Part shown: positions 53,538 to 61,692 of the stretch, piece after piece
Numbering within the stretch: position 1 is the stretch's first letter
Layout of the letters: every line of letters begins with the position of its first letter
Assembly (NCBI GenBank): GCA_963660485.1
Contig: CAVKYH010000004.1
Location: 85,489 to 149,488, forward strand
DNA length: 64,000 bases
Source of the DNA: UBA6398 sp963660485
GTDB lineage: Bacteria; Bacteroidota; Bacteroidia; Bacteroidales; Bacteroidaceae
Direction of reading: 5' to 3'
The notes under the pieces: generated by a model
Told to the model about the DNA's origin: nothing
Seen by the model: only the letters and a program-made list of their open reading frames with translations
Databases searched by the model: none
Position numbers and translations under genes: made by a program

Positions 53538-53944
53538 TGGACCAGGAGAGAATCGAACTCTCGTCCAAACGAGGAACGACTATGCTTTCTACATGCTTAG
53601 TCTGCCAAAAGTTTTCGAGCCTTGACGCGCGGCAAACAGACGCATTGTCAAAAACCTTAGTTGCGGATTGAATTTTCACCGGAGCCACACAACTTTTCTC
53701 CGACTATTCCCGAATTACGTGCACCACTTTTCCCGCGAACCTCGGAACAACGGTTTCGGAGTGATGTCTCGTCCCAAAGCTTTGCCTCGGGATAAAGCCG
53801 ATCTACTGATCTTCAATCAGGCAGCGAGAGCGTAGTTGTTATTTTCGCCATTTAAATTCTTGAAAGCTCAGATTAAAGTGAGAACTCACGACTCACTGCA
53901 TGCTTACATACCCTTTCTACCCGCTGTCAAATCCAGTCTGGCCC
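53538..53944 (-). ncRNA. ssrA: tmRNA
   Basis: About 407 nt. The ends pair as GGGCCAG (5', ending at 53944) with CTGGTCC (3'), followed by discriminator A and no encoded CCA. The T-arm GTTCGATTC and the tRNA-like 3' domain are clear. The tag frame (53817-53849, minus strand) encodes G-E-N-N-N-Y-A-L-A-A and stop, so the tag with its charged Ala is A-G-E-N-N-N-Y-A-L-A-A. It rescues stalled ribosomes with SmpB. Its 3' end lies 54 bp from the AICAR transformylase start. Confidence 0.96.
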
Positions 53945-53965
53945 GAAATATATCGTAAAGCGGTG

Positions 53966-53973
53966 CAAAATTA
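53966..53973 (-). promoter_or_regulatory. -7 box of tmRNA
   Basis: On the minus strand this reads TAATTTTG followed by CA, with TTG about 20 bp upstream. It predicts a leader of about 18 nt before the mature 5' end. Confidence 0.62.
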
Positions 53974-54094
53974 GCAATTATCTTCAAAACTCTCAACCTT
54001 TTGAGGCAAAACTTATGCCTTGGAGATTTTACTGTATGCGGCGGCGGAAAGACAATCTCCCTTATGCGGGGCGGGGTATTGGGGATAATAATGT

Positions 54095-54102
54095 TAACTT
54101 TG
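54095..54102 (+). promoter_or_regulatory. Putative -7 box of the dual-nuclease gene
   Basis: TAACTTTG followed by CA, 134 bp before the ATG. Confidence 0.5.
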
Positions 54103-54236
54103 CACGCCGAATAGATTATACCGTAATATTTTATGCCGGGATTCTATGTTTTTTGAAAGATGCGGCACGCTGTTCCTGCAATGATTGATGTGGGGGAGGC
54201 GATGTCAGGAATTCCCGGCAAACCAACAGATTATAA

Positions 54237-55754
54237 ATGACTAAAACCACATATTCGCTCGCGAGTTCCCATTCCGATGCCGTTTATCCCTATTTTCTTG
54301 TTCCGGGCACGGGAACTCCGGTTTATCCTTTCCGACATTCGTGCCGCGTTTCCTCACCTGTTGCGGATAGGCTCGCACGGGAGTTGGAAAAGGTGCTTTC
54401 GAATGATGATTTCAACGTATTTACCGATGCTTGTTTCAAGTTCGCCGACGGCGGATATACGTATCCCGCATCAATTATAATAAGAAGCGGAGGAAATAGC
54501 TGCGTTGCCGTTGATGTGGAAATTGACGAACCGTATTCTTTGCCCGATTTCACGCCGCGCCATTACCTTGAAGACAGCACCGACTCCCACCGCGATCATC
54601 TTATGTGCGCAAATGGTTGGATTGTGGTGCGCTTGGCGGAAAAACAAGTTGCGGAAAGCGTGGAAGTTTGCTGCCGCTATATCGTTTCCATAATAAATGC
54701 GCTCAAAGTTTTGCCGCTTGTGGGTGGAACTGCAGGCGTTGCCGGCAAACCGGCTCCCGTTCGCAAATGTTCCAGGGTGAGTGCTGAGTATGCCGCCAAG
54801 AGCGGGGCGAGGGAAGATTATCTGATGCGTGCGGGATTTGCTTTGCCTGAAATTGAACGGTATGCCGACAATGCGCCTCTCACATCTGAGGAAAGGGAAA
54901 TCATAAGCCTTACCACGCCCGACGAGACGGCTGCCTATGCGCCCGACAATATTTTGAAATACAATGCCGAGCACCGTCATGAGCGCGACGGCGATATTGC
55001 TTTCATTCCCGACACTCATACTTATCTCTACAAGGGTTGCGATAAACTCAAGTCGGTAACAACGGTGATTTCCGAACTATTCCCGGCTTTCGATGCTTTG
55101 GGAATGGCTGAAAAGAAAGCGCGCGAGGAGGATTGTTCGCCCAATGTGTTTCTCGACAAATGGGCTTGCGCCTCGCGCGAAGCCGCCGAAACGGGTACGC
55201 ATATGCATGCCCAAATCGAGAAATACTTTCTCGGACAGAAAACTAACTCCACGCTGTATCTGCGCTTTGACTTGCCTACTTTGAAATGCGACAAATATGT
55301 GGACATAGGCAAGGAACTGAAATTTTTCAACGATTTCATTTCGCGCGCCAACGTGAATCCCTATCGCACAGAGTGGCCAATTTTCGACACCGAGGCGCGC
55401 ATTGCGGGTTCGCCCGATTTGATTGCCGAGAAAAACGGACAACTTTTGATGTTCGACTGGAAACGTTCAACCAAGGTGGTAGATGCCGAGGCGGGTAGGG
55501 GAATCAACGGCGTTGCCAACCTGAAATGTTGGAACCGCTACGGATTCGGGGCGTTTTCCGCGCTTCCCGACTGCTCGTTTGTGCATTATTCGTTGCAGCA
55601 GGCGGTTTACAAGCGCATTCTTGCCCGAAACTACGGCATCGACATAGCGCGCACGTTTCTCGTGGTGCTTCACCCGCAATACGAGCACTTTTATATTGTA
55701 GAAACAATGGACGTGGAAGAATACGTTGACCGCATTTTCAATTCCGTTTTCTGA
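54237..55754 (+). CDS. Orphan protein with C-terminal PD-(D/E)XK nuclease and a second nuclease-like N-terminal region
   Basis: 505 residues, no signal peptide. The C-terminal half is a RecB/Cas4-type PD-(D/E)XK nuclease: S-V-T-T-V-I-S near 280, Glu-rich helix, then G-S-P-D-L-I with Asp394 and F-D-W-K with Asp407 and Lys409, followed by the L-Q-Q-A-V-Y-K motif (Gln-x3-Tyr) of RecB-like nucleases. The N-terminal part (~80-155) has V-D-V-E-I-D-E-P-Y and N-G-W-I-V-V-R-L-A-E, which resemble the core of DUF559/Vsr-like endonucleases. I know no named family with this order. It stands alone between tmRNA and array copy 13. Confidence 0.7.
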   Translation: MTKTTYSLASSHSDAVYPYFLVPGTGTPVYPFRHSCRVSSPVADRLARELEKVLSNDDFNVFTDACFKFADGGYTYPASIIIRSGGNSCVAVDVEIDEPYSLPDFTPRHYLEDSTDSHRDHLMCANGWIVVRLAEKQVAESVEVCCRYIVSIINALKVLPLVGGTAGVAGKPAPVRKCSRVSAEYAAKSGAREDYLMRAGFALPEIERYADNAPLTSEEREIISLTTPDETAAYAPDNILKYNAEHRHERDGDIAFIPDTHTYLYKGCDKLKSVTTVISELFPAFDALGMAEKKAREEDCSPNVFLDKWACASREAAETGTHMHAQIEKYFLGQKTNSTLYLRFDLPTLKCDKYVDIGKELKFFNDFISRANVNPYRTEWPIFDTEARIAGSPDLIAEKNGQLLMFDWKRSTKVVDAEAGRGINGVANLKCWNRYGFGAFSALPDCSFVHYSLQQAVYKRILARNYGIDIARTFLVVLHPQYEHFYIVETMDVEEYVDRIFNSVF

Positions 55755-55757
55755 CCC

Positions 55758-55851
55758 CCAAAAAACTACACGGCATCTCGTAAAAACTCCGGGCCATGTA
55801 ATTTAAATTCCGACGCATCTAATTTAAATTACATCAGACCTCGTTTTGCCC
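55758..55851. repeat. 21-bp-register word array, copy 13
   Basis: Core words CCGGGCCATGT (55789), CCGACGCATCT (55810) and the hybrid ACATCAGACCT (55831) are joined by AATTTAAATT. The left outer word is ACACGGCATCT (55768). It begins only 3 bp after the nuclease stop codon, so here it must lie inside the 3' end of the transcript. Confidence 0.92.
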
Positions 55852-55885
55852 CTTTGCAACCTCTTGATTTTTAGGGCTTGCGACA

Positions 55886-55928
55886 AAGCAAAAATCCCGA
55901 AGCCAAAAGCCTCGGGATTTGTTGTTTT
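55886..55928. terminator. Bidirectional intrinsic terminator
   Basis: A stem AAATCCCGA with TCGGGATTT, plus inner GC pairs, with T-rich tails both ways. It separates the nuclease gene from the convergent oxidoreductase gene. Confidence 0.82.
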
Positions 55929-55944
55929 TGCTATGAAATTACGC

Positions 55945-57345
55945 TTAAATGTTGAAACGTTTGTCGCAATAGCGCAGTTTGTAGGGGCGGCGATATTCAT
56001 ACCAGTAAAGGCGATGTGCAGCGGCCTCCTTGTCGCCCTCGAAACTGAGGAGCGACGGATTCCAACGCACTGGGCGGTTGAGTTCGCGCGCAATGTTGAA
56101 CAAACAACAGAGCGTGTTGGTGCTTGCTCCGTAGTCAACGGGCGCAATCGGGTTCTTGTGTTCGCGAATGGCGTCGATGAAATTCTGCATGTGGGGCGAA
56201 CTCACCTCGTATTGGCCTTTCTCCACCTTTTCTTCCTTCTTCTTGATAAGCGACGGGTCGGAGCATTCCAAATATCCGCGCGCAACTTTTATCCAGCCTT
56301 TGTCGCCGATAAATTTAATGCCCTGCGCGCCCTGATTGTCCTCGCGGAACGGCTGTTCCGTCATCACGATTCCATTGGCATACTTCATGGTGGCATATTT
56401 TGCGCCCTTGTATCCCTGAGGTATGAACTCCACAGGACCAAGACCGTCCATGCCAAGCGCAGCCTGCACTATGTCGTACATGTGAGCGCCCCAGTCGGCA
56501 GGATATCCGTTGCCGGTTTCCTGATACCAGCGCCAAGCGCCCCAAAGTTGCTCGTTTTGCTCGGGATCAAGCTTCACAACCGGACAAATGTCGGAATGGT
56601 AATGAATCTTCGGGTCGTTGAGCGGACCAAGCCAGAGATTGAAATTCAAGTTGGCCGGCACGGGCATCTCGGGAAGGTTGAAAGGCGTGGGGGGATCGCC
56701 AACGCGCACATAAACCTTGTCGATGTGCCCGATAGCACGCTCCTGCACGAGTCTTATAGCCGTTTGGAATTCCTCGCTTGAGCGTTGCTGGCTTCCCATC
56801 TGAAACACCACATTGTTGGCATGCGCTGCAGTTTGCACGGCAAGCCCTTCGGTGATTGTGTAGGCCAGAGGTTTTTGGCAATATACGTGCTTCCCGGCGT
56901 CGCAAGCATCGATGGCAATCAAAGCATGCCAGTGGTCGGGCGTAGCAATCTCGATGGCGTCGATATCAGTGCGGTTTATCATTTCCTCATAAAACTCGTA
57001 GGTGTCGCAACGTTCCGCCATGTTTTTACTCTTCTGCCAGGCGGTAACACGGCGACGGAAACGCTCGCGCTTTATCGAGTCGACATCGCAACAAGCTGCC
57101 ACCTGAACGCCCGGACATGAGGAAAAGCTGCTGAAATCACTGCAACCCTGCTGACCGAGTCCCACAAAACCGAGAACTACTCGGTCGCTGGGCGCAACTT
57201 TCACGCCGTCGATTTTCCAACTTGGGAGAATGGTGAGCGAAGCAAGCCCCATAGCCGAAAGACTCAGGAAGTCGCGGCGCGAAATCTTGTCGCTTTCGTT
57301 GGGAAGTATGTTCTTCTTCAGATTTTTTTTGATTTTGGATTTCAT
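55945..57345 (-). CDS. Tat-exported Gfo/Idh/MocA family oxidoreductase
   Basis: 466 residues. A Tat signal is seen as S-R-R-D-F-L-S-L-S-A-M-G (Arg23-Arg24), so the folded protein with its NAD(P) is probably exported. The Rossmann fold has V-L-G-F-V-G-L-G-Q-Q-G and A-C-C-D-V-D; I-A-T-P-D-H-W-H and Y-C-Q-K-P-L carry the conserved H and K-P. The C-terminal domain has W-G-A-H-M-Y-D-I-V-Q. Exported members of this family act on sugars or glycans (some as glycosidases by redox). The secreted partner gene ends 31 bp upstream of this start, suggesting one operon. Confidence 0.88.
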   Translation of the reverse strand: MKSKIKKNLKKNILPNESDKISRRDFLSLSAMGLASLTILPSWKIDGVKVAPSDRVVLGFVGLGQQGCSDFSSFSSCPGVQVAACCDVDSIKRERFRRRVTAWQKSKNMAERCDTYEFYEEMINRTDIDAIEIATPDHWHALIAIDACDAGKHVYCQKPLAYTITEGLAVQTAAHANNVVFQMGSQQRSSEEFQTAIRLVQERAIGHIDKVYVRVGDPPTPFNLPEMPVPANLNFNLWLGPLNDPKIHYHSDICPVVKLDPEQNEQLWGAWRWYQETGNGYPADWGAHMYDIVQAALGMDGLGPVEFIPQGYKGAKYATMKYANGIVMTEQPFREDNQGAQGIKFIGDKGWIKVARGYLECSDPSLIKKKEEKVEKGQYEVSSPHMQNFIDAIREHKNPIAPVDYGASTNTLCCLFNIARELNRPVRWNPSLLSFEGDKEAAAHRLYWYEYRRPYKLRYCDKRFNI

Positions 57346-57376
57346 GTTATTGATATGTTTTTATGGAAGTTTGATA

Positions 57377-58528
57377 TTATTCTGCTTTTTCGAAACCTTG
57401 TGGGCTTGAGGTGCGTCGGTATAGGCGCAAGGTGGTGCTTTGTCCGTCTTTGGTGGCATAGTTTTCGGAAAAATAGAAGTATCCGTTGCCCAAGGCGTGC
57501 ATTCCGGTGCTACCATATGCGAAGTTCCAGCCCGATATTCCCGTATTGTTGTCGCGAAGTCCCCCCTCGGCAAGCGGAATCACCATGGCTTTGCCGTGAT
57601 AGGGCACGCCGTCGAGTTTTTCCTTCACAGGTTTTGCCGTGGAATTGAAGGCATACATATTATAATTGGGGAAATTCGGTTTCTTGCCGCGATAGACTGC
57701 CATATACCAGATGCCCGACGATTTGTCGTACTCAAGATTCTGCACGCCCCAGTCGGTGCTGCCCGTATGTACGAAATAGCGCGCCGCAGGTTTGGCAGGG
57801 CCTTTGAACGAAGGGTTGTCTTGCGAAAGAGGCTGCGCATATTTTCCCCATTTGGCTATATCGTATTGCAGAATCACCTGATAGTCGTTATCAGCGCGCT
57901 CCTTGTCGCCATACACACCGTATGCCACAGTGAGGAATTGCGCTCCAGATGTTTTGCCCATGCGTGGTCCGAACGAAACGCCGTCGATGCCGCTGCAACC
58001 AAAGCGGTGGTCAAATGTCTTGCCTCCCACTTCCACTTTTGCAGAATAGTCGTCGAGCACCGTGGGCAGCGAAACGGCTTTCATCACTCCGTCCTTTTCG
58101 CCGTCCATTCCTATGCGAGTGATTTTTGAGCCGTCGAAAATTGCAATGTAGAAGTTGTTTTGCAACTTGCGTGTGCTTCCCTCCATTTTCAGAATGCCTT
58201 TGCCTATTGCGTCGTCCTTGTATTCGAGCGAGCCATAGACTTTTCCGTCGGTTTCATTGAAGTCCAGGCAACCGAGATGCCCGAGCAGTCCGGTTACTGT
58301 GCCGAGCAGTTTGCCTTGAAAGTCATATTTTGCGAGCATGGTGGTAAACGAGCAGTATACCACGCGGTTTTTCACGTCCACGGCGATACCTTGCACATGT
58401 CCGGCTTTGAATGGTCCGCAGTTTATGGTCAATGGCACATCGGGCCTTTGGGCAAAACTGTTCAGAGATGCCAATGCTGCGAAACAAAGCGTCAACAGAG
58501 CTGTCAATATCCTACGGGAAAGATTCAT
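57377..58528 (-). CDS. Secreted beta-propeller-like protein, function unknown
   Basis: 383 residues with a signal peptide (cleavage near S-F-A-Q, ~residue 27). Repeating beta units such as H-V-Q-G-I-A-V-D-V-K-N-R-V-V-Y-C-S-F and L-G-H-L-G-C-L-D-F-N-E-T-D-G-K-V-Y-G-S-L suggest a propeller. I cannot name a family. It precedes the Tat-exported Gfo/Idh/MocA gene by 31 bp on the same strand, which points to a shared extracytoplasmic glycan or polyol pathway (inference). No terminator lies between them. Confidence 0.68.
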   Translation of the reverse strand: MNLSRRILTALLTLCFAALASLNSFAQRPDVPLTINCGPFKAGHVQGIAVDVKNRVVYCSFTTMLAKYDFQGKLLGTVTGLLGHLGCLDFNETDGKVYGSLEYKDDAIGKGILKMEGSTRKLQNNFYIAIFDGSKITRIGMDGEKDGVMKAVSLPTVLDDYSAKVEVGGKTFDHRFGCSGIDGVSFGPRMGKTSGAQFLTVAYGVYGDKERADNDYQVILQYDIAKWGKYAQPLSQDNPSFKGPAKPAARYFVHTGSTDWGVQNLEYDKSSGIWYMAVYRGKKPNFPNYNMYAFNSTAKPVKEKLDGVPYHGKAMVIPLAEGGLRDNNTGISGWNFAYGSTGMHALGNGYFYFSENYATKDGQSTTLRLYRRTSSPQGFEKAE

Positions 58529-58674
58529 GAAAGTCTTGTTTTCAGGTTTTACAAGGCGAATTTAGTATTTTTTACTTTTTCAGCCAAACATTCTGCTCAT
58601 AAATAGACTATTGTGGCGTTATTGTGTCGCAGAAATTCGTTTGCACGGCGGCATAGATTGATGTCGAAAAAATT

Positions 58675-58822
58675 GCAACGCATTTCGTTTTTACGAGATG
58701 CGTTGTAGTGAAAAACTCCAAGGCCCGGAATTTAAATTCCGGGCCATCTAATTTAAATTTCATGGCCCGGAGTTTTTTCGCCCTGCGCAGCATGTTTTTT
58801 GCCATGCATAGCATGGTTTTTG
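58675..58822. repeat. 21-bp-register word array, copy 14
   Basis: Core words CCAAGGCCCGG (58718), CCGGGCCATCT (58739) and TCATGGCCCGG (58760) are joined by AATTTAAATT. The right side continues in step with CCCTGCGCAGC (58781) and CCATGCATAGC (58802), with spacers AGTTTTTTCG and ATGTTTTTTG. The left outer words AGATGCGTTGT (58696) and GCAACGCATTT (58675) are one base out of register. The first core word is the only one here made of two C-class half-sites. Confidence 0.92.
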
Positions 58823-59020
58823 ACTCGCGGGAAAAAACTTTCGGTTTGGCTCGCGGAGACATATAAATAAGGCGTGTGAGAAGCCGGTGGGTATATCGTT
58901 TTTCGGTCTGAGGTTTAAGAAAATAGGAATGCCGTAATCGTAGAAAAAACAAAAGAGGAAAATTGTGCGAAATTAATGCGTAGTTGTATAAAAAGCTACA
59001 TTTACTTTACAAAAAGCACT

Positions 59021-59050
59021 ATCTGCATATATTCATCGAATTTTGCAGAT
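59021..59050 (+). promoter_or_regulatory. Hyphenated palindrome upstream of argR
   Basis: ATCTGCA and TGCAGAT face each other across 16 nt, with an inner ATTC-ATC-GAAT. It is followed by five T, so it could be an ArgR-type operator or the terminator of a short transcript. Confidence 0.3.
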
Positions 59051-59243
59051 TTTTGCCGGTTGGGTTCTTTTGTAGAAATGGGTAAAATGTGTTTATTATC
59101 TTGTTTATCAATTATTAAATGCGTTTTTAAGATGATAACGAGAAAGGTAGGGTAAACTGCATAAAGCAGAATAAAAACCGCATATCGCCGAAGATATTCA
59201 AAAATTTTATTCCGAAAAACTTGCACGGAGTTAGGGAAATCTG

Positions 59244-59251
59244 TATTTTTG
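59244..59251 (+). promoter_or_regulatory. -7 box of the arginine operon
   Basis: TATTTTTG followed by CC, with TTG about 20 bp upstream (59221-59223). It lies 25 bp before ATG 59276 and rules out the TTG start at 59249. Confidence 0.55.
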
Positions 59252-59275
59252 CCGAAACGAAAAAGATTTGCAATT

Positions 59276-59776
59276 ATGACGAGAAAAGAACTCCGTTTGG
59301 AACATATCCGCAGAATCCTTACGCTGCAGAATGTACGCAGTCAGGAAGATTTGCTTGATAAGCTTGCCATGGTGGGCTGTGTATCAACTCAAGCTACGCT
59401 CTCGCGCGACCTGCATCAGTTGCGCGCGTTGCGCACGTCCGACCAATTCGGAAACATGCGCTACATCCTTCCTACCAACCCCAACTATACGCATGTGGTG
59501 AAGCGCCGCATTGTGAACGAGGTGCCTATCGAGAACAGTTTGCTCAATTTCGACGACGGCGGCGTGATGCTTGTGCTCCACACCATACCCGGCTTTGCAA
59601 ACGCCTTGGCTGGTACGATCGACAGCAAGCACTACAATAGCGTGGCCGGCACATTGGCAGGCGACGACACCGTGATGGTGATGGGAAAGAAAGGTTATAC
59701 GCGCGAGCAGATTATAGAAGATCTTAGCGGAATAGTGCCGCAAATCAAAAACCGACAAATCTCGGACGAAAAGTAA
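59276..59776 (+). CDS. argR: Arginine repressor
   Basis: 166 residues from ATG 59276. The N-terminal winged helix (~1-75) has the ArgR pattern T-Q-A-T-L-S-R-D-L. The C-terminal arginine-binding trimer domain includes L-N-F-D-D-G-G-V-M-L-V-L-H-T-I-P-G-F-A-N-A-L and A-G-D-D-T-V-M-V. It senses L-arginine and controls arginine genes. As first gene of the operon it probably autoregulates. It is 46 bp upstream of the GNAT gene. Confidence 0.93.
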   Translation: MTRKELRLEHIRRILTLQNVRSQEDLLDKLAMVGCVSTQATLSRDLHQLRALRTSDQFGNMRYILPTNPNYTHVVKRRIVNEVPIENSLLNFDDGGVMLVLHTIPGFANALAGTIDSKHYNSVAGTLAGDDTVMVMGKKGYTREQIIEDLSGIVPQIKNRQISDEK

Positions 59777-59822
59777 GGTGAGCGCCCGAAACGTGTTTCG
59801 GGGCAGATTATCTTAACAGGAA

Positions 59823-60461
59823 ATGGTTTATAACGATGGAATAGACGTGTTGGTGGCCGACGCGTCTCATGAGAAATATGTGGATACGATTCTGAAAACA
59901 ATAGCCGATGCCGCAAAAGTGCGCGGCTCTGGAATCGCTTCAAGGACACACGAATATGTTGCGCAGAAGATGCGTGAACGCAAGGCCATAATAGCTCTCT
60001 TCGGCGAGGAATTTGCGGGATTTTGCTACATAGAGAGTTGGGAAGACAAGCATTATGTGGCAAATTCGGGGCTTATAGTAGTACCCAAATTCCGCAATCA
60101 TCATCTTGCCACACGCATCAAGGAAACCGCATTTACGCTCAGTCGTCTGCGCTGGCCGCACGCGAAACTTTTTGGTCTCACGAGCCAGGGCGCAGTAATG
60201 AGGATAAACACGAAACTCGGCTATGTGCCAGTGCCGCTGTGCGACCTCACTCAGGACGACGACTATTGGAAGGGCTGCGGAACGCCGGAACATCCGTGCT
60301 GTGTGAACTGCGATGTGCTCGCGCGCACAGGTAGAAAATATTGCGTGTGCACCGGAATGCTCTACGACCCCGCCGACCACGAAGGAGAAGCGCTGCCCGT
60401 GGAACTTCCGCCCGATGTAGTGGAAATGGCAAAGAATGCCGCAGCAAAAGGCTTACGTTAG
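59823..60461 (+). CDS. GNAT-family acyltransferase of the arginine operon
   Basis: 212 residues. A GNAT fold covers ~5-150, with the acyl-CoA site in V-V-P-K-F-R-N-H-H-L-A-T-R-I-K. The C-terminal part is unusual: C-G-T-P-E-H-P-C-C-V-N-C and K-Y-C-V-C, six closely placed Cys that could bind zinc. In Bacteroidota, arginine synthesis can run on N-succinylated intermediates, so this enzyme may acylate glutamate with acetyl- or succinyl-CoA as the first step (inference from operon position). The gap to argG is 24 bp. Confidence 0.8.
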   Translation: MVYNDGIDVLVADASHEKYVDTILKTIADAAKVRGSGIASRTHEYVAQKMRERKAIIALFGEEFAGFCYIESWEDKHYVANSGLIVVPKFRNHHLATRIKETAFTLSRLRWPHAKLFGLTSQGAVMRINTKLGYVPVPLCDLTQDDDYWKGCGTPEHPCCVNCDVLARTGRKYCVCTGMLYDPADHEGEALPVELPPDVVEMAKNAAAKGLR

Positions 60462-60485
60462 AAAAAAATAAAAACTCTTCAAGTA

Positions 60486-61691
60486 ATGAATATGAAAAAG
60501 AAAGTGGTAGTGGCATACAGCGGAGGACTCGACACGTCCTACACCGTGATGTATCTTGCCCACGAAATGGGATACGAAGTGCACGCCGCATGCGCCAATA
60601 CGGGTGGATTTAGTCCCGAACAACTGAAACAGAACGAAGAAAACGCCTATAAACTCGGCGCTACCAAATATGTTACGCTCGACGTTACGCAGGAATACTA
60701 CGAGAAGAGCCTGAAATTTATGATTTTCGGCAATGTGCTGCGCAACAACTGCTATCCAGTATCCGTTTCGAGCGAGAGAATTTTCCAGGCAATAGCAATT
60801 GCACGCTATGCCAACGAGGTGGGCGCCGATGCAATAGCTCACGGTTCAACAGGAGCCGGAAACGATCAAATCAGATTTGACATGACTTTCCTCGTAATGG
60901 CTCCCGGAAAGGAAATTATCACACTCACGCGCGACAAGGTGCTTACCCGTAAAGAAGAAATCGACTATCTCAACGCCCACGGCTTTGAGGCGGATTTCGC
61001 AAAACTGAAATATTCCTACAACGTAGGCATCTGGGGTACCTCGATATGCGGCGGAGAAATTCTCGACAGCAACCAAGGACTCCCCGAAACGGCATATCTG
61101 AAACACGTAACCGCCGAAGGAGAACGCGAGCTCAAGATTGGTTTCAAAGACGGCGAAATAGTGAGCGTGGACGGCAAGGAATATTCCGACAAAATCAAGG
61201 CAATTCAAGAAATAGAGAAGATTGGCGCGGCTTATGCCATAGGTCGTGATTGCCATGTAGGAGATACTATTGTCGGGCTCAAAGGTCGTGTAGGTTTCGA
61301 GGCAGCTGCGCCGATGCTTATCATAGGAGCGCACCGTTTCCTTGAGAAATACACGCTCTCAAAATGGCAGCAGTATTGGAAAGATCAGGTTTCGAATTGG
61401 TATGGAATGTTCTTGCACGAAAGCCAATACCTGGAACCCGTAATGACAGATATAGAAGCGATGCTTACTTCCTCGCAAAGAAATGTCAACGGCGTGGTTA
61501 CGTTGAAACTCCGCCCATATTCTTTTGAAACAGTGGGAGTGGATTCAAAGGACGACCTTGTGAAGAATCCTTTCGGCGAATATGGAGAAACGCAAAAGGG
61601 CTGGACTTCAGAAGAAGCCAAAGGTTTTATAAAAGTAAGCTCTACTCCTTTGCGCATTTACTATTCCAAACACAAAGACGAGCGTCGTTGA
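60486..61691 (+). CDS. argG: Argininosuccinate synthase
   Basis: 401 residues, full length. It joins citrulline and aspartate with ATP in the cytosol. The ATP-pyrophosphatase loop S-G-G-L-D-T-S is at residues 12-18. The aspartate/citrulline region H-G-S-T-G-A-G-N-D-Q-I-R-F is near 118, and Y-S-Y-N-V-G-I-W-G follows. Two in-frame ATGs (60486, 60492) are possible starts. It is followed by argC with 1 bp between stop and start. Confidence 0.96.
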   Translation: MNMKKKVVVAYSGGLDTSYTVMYLAHEMGYEVHAACANTGGFSPEQLKQNEENAYKLGATKYVTLDVTQEYYEKSLKFMIFGNVLRNNCYPVSVSSERIFQAIAIARYANEVGADAIAHGSTGAGNDQIRFDMTFLVMAPGKEIITLTRDKVLTRKEEIDYLNAHGFEADFAKLKYSYNVGIWGTSICGGEILDSNQGLPETAYLKHVTAEGERELKIGFKDGEIVSVDGKEYSDKIKAIQEIEKIGAAYAIGRDCHVGDTIVGLKGRVGFEAAAPMLIIGAHRFLEKYTLSKWQQYWKDQVSNWYGMFLHESQYLEPVMTDIEAMLTSSQRNVNGVVTLKLRPYSFETVGVDSKDDLVKNPFGEYGETQKGWTSEEAKGFIKVSSTPLRIYYSKHKDERR

Positions 61692-61692
61692 T

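Larger units (their letters stand above)
58823..59275. other. AT-rich leader region of the arginine operon
   Basis: About 450 bp with no credible gene. It contains a hyphenated palindrome at 59021-59050 and the argR promoter box at 59244-59251. A classical 18-bp ARG box was not found. The region is visibly more AT-rich than the flanking coding sequence. Confidence 0.5.

Noticed and set aside
53485..53688. N-terminal extension of the AICAR transformylase
   Set aside because: The extra 68 codons overlap the tmRNA gene, and the family normally starts at the M-K-E-I-Q-L-K-Y-G block (ATG 53484).
53538..54236. Integrated element at the tmRNA gene
   Set aside because: Elements usually insert at the tmRNA 3' end. 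Here the 3' side runs straight into a core purine gene, and no integrase or duplicated 3' segment is present.
59249..59275. TTG start of argR
   Set aside because: It overlaps the -7 promoter box, so it would not be transcribed.
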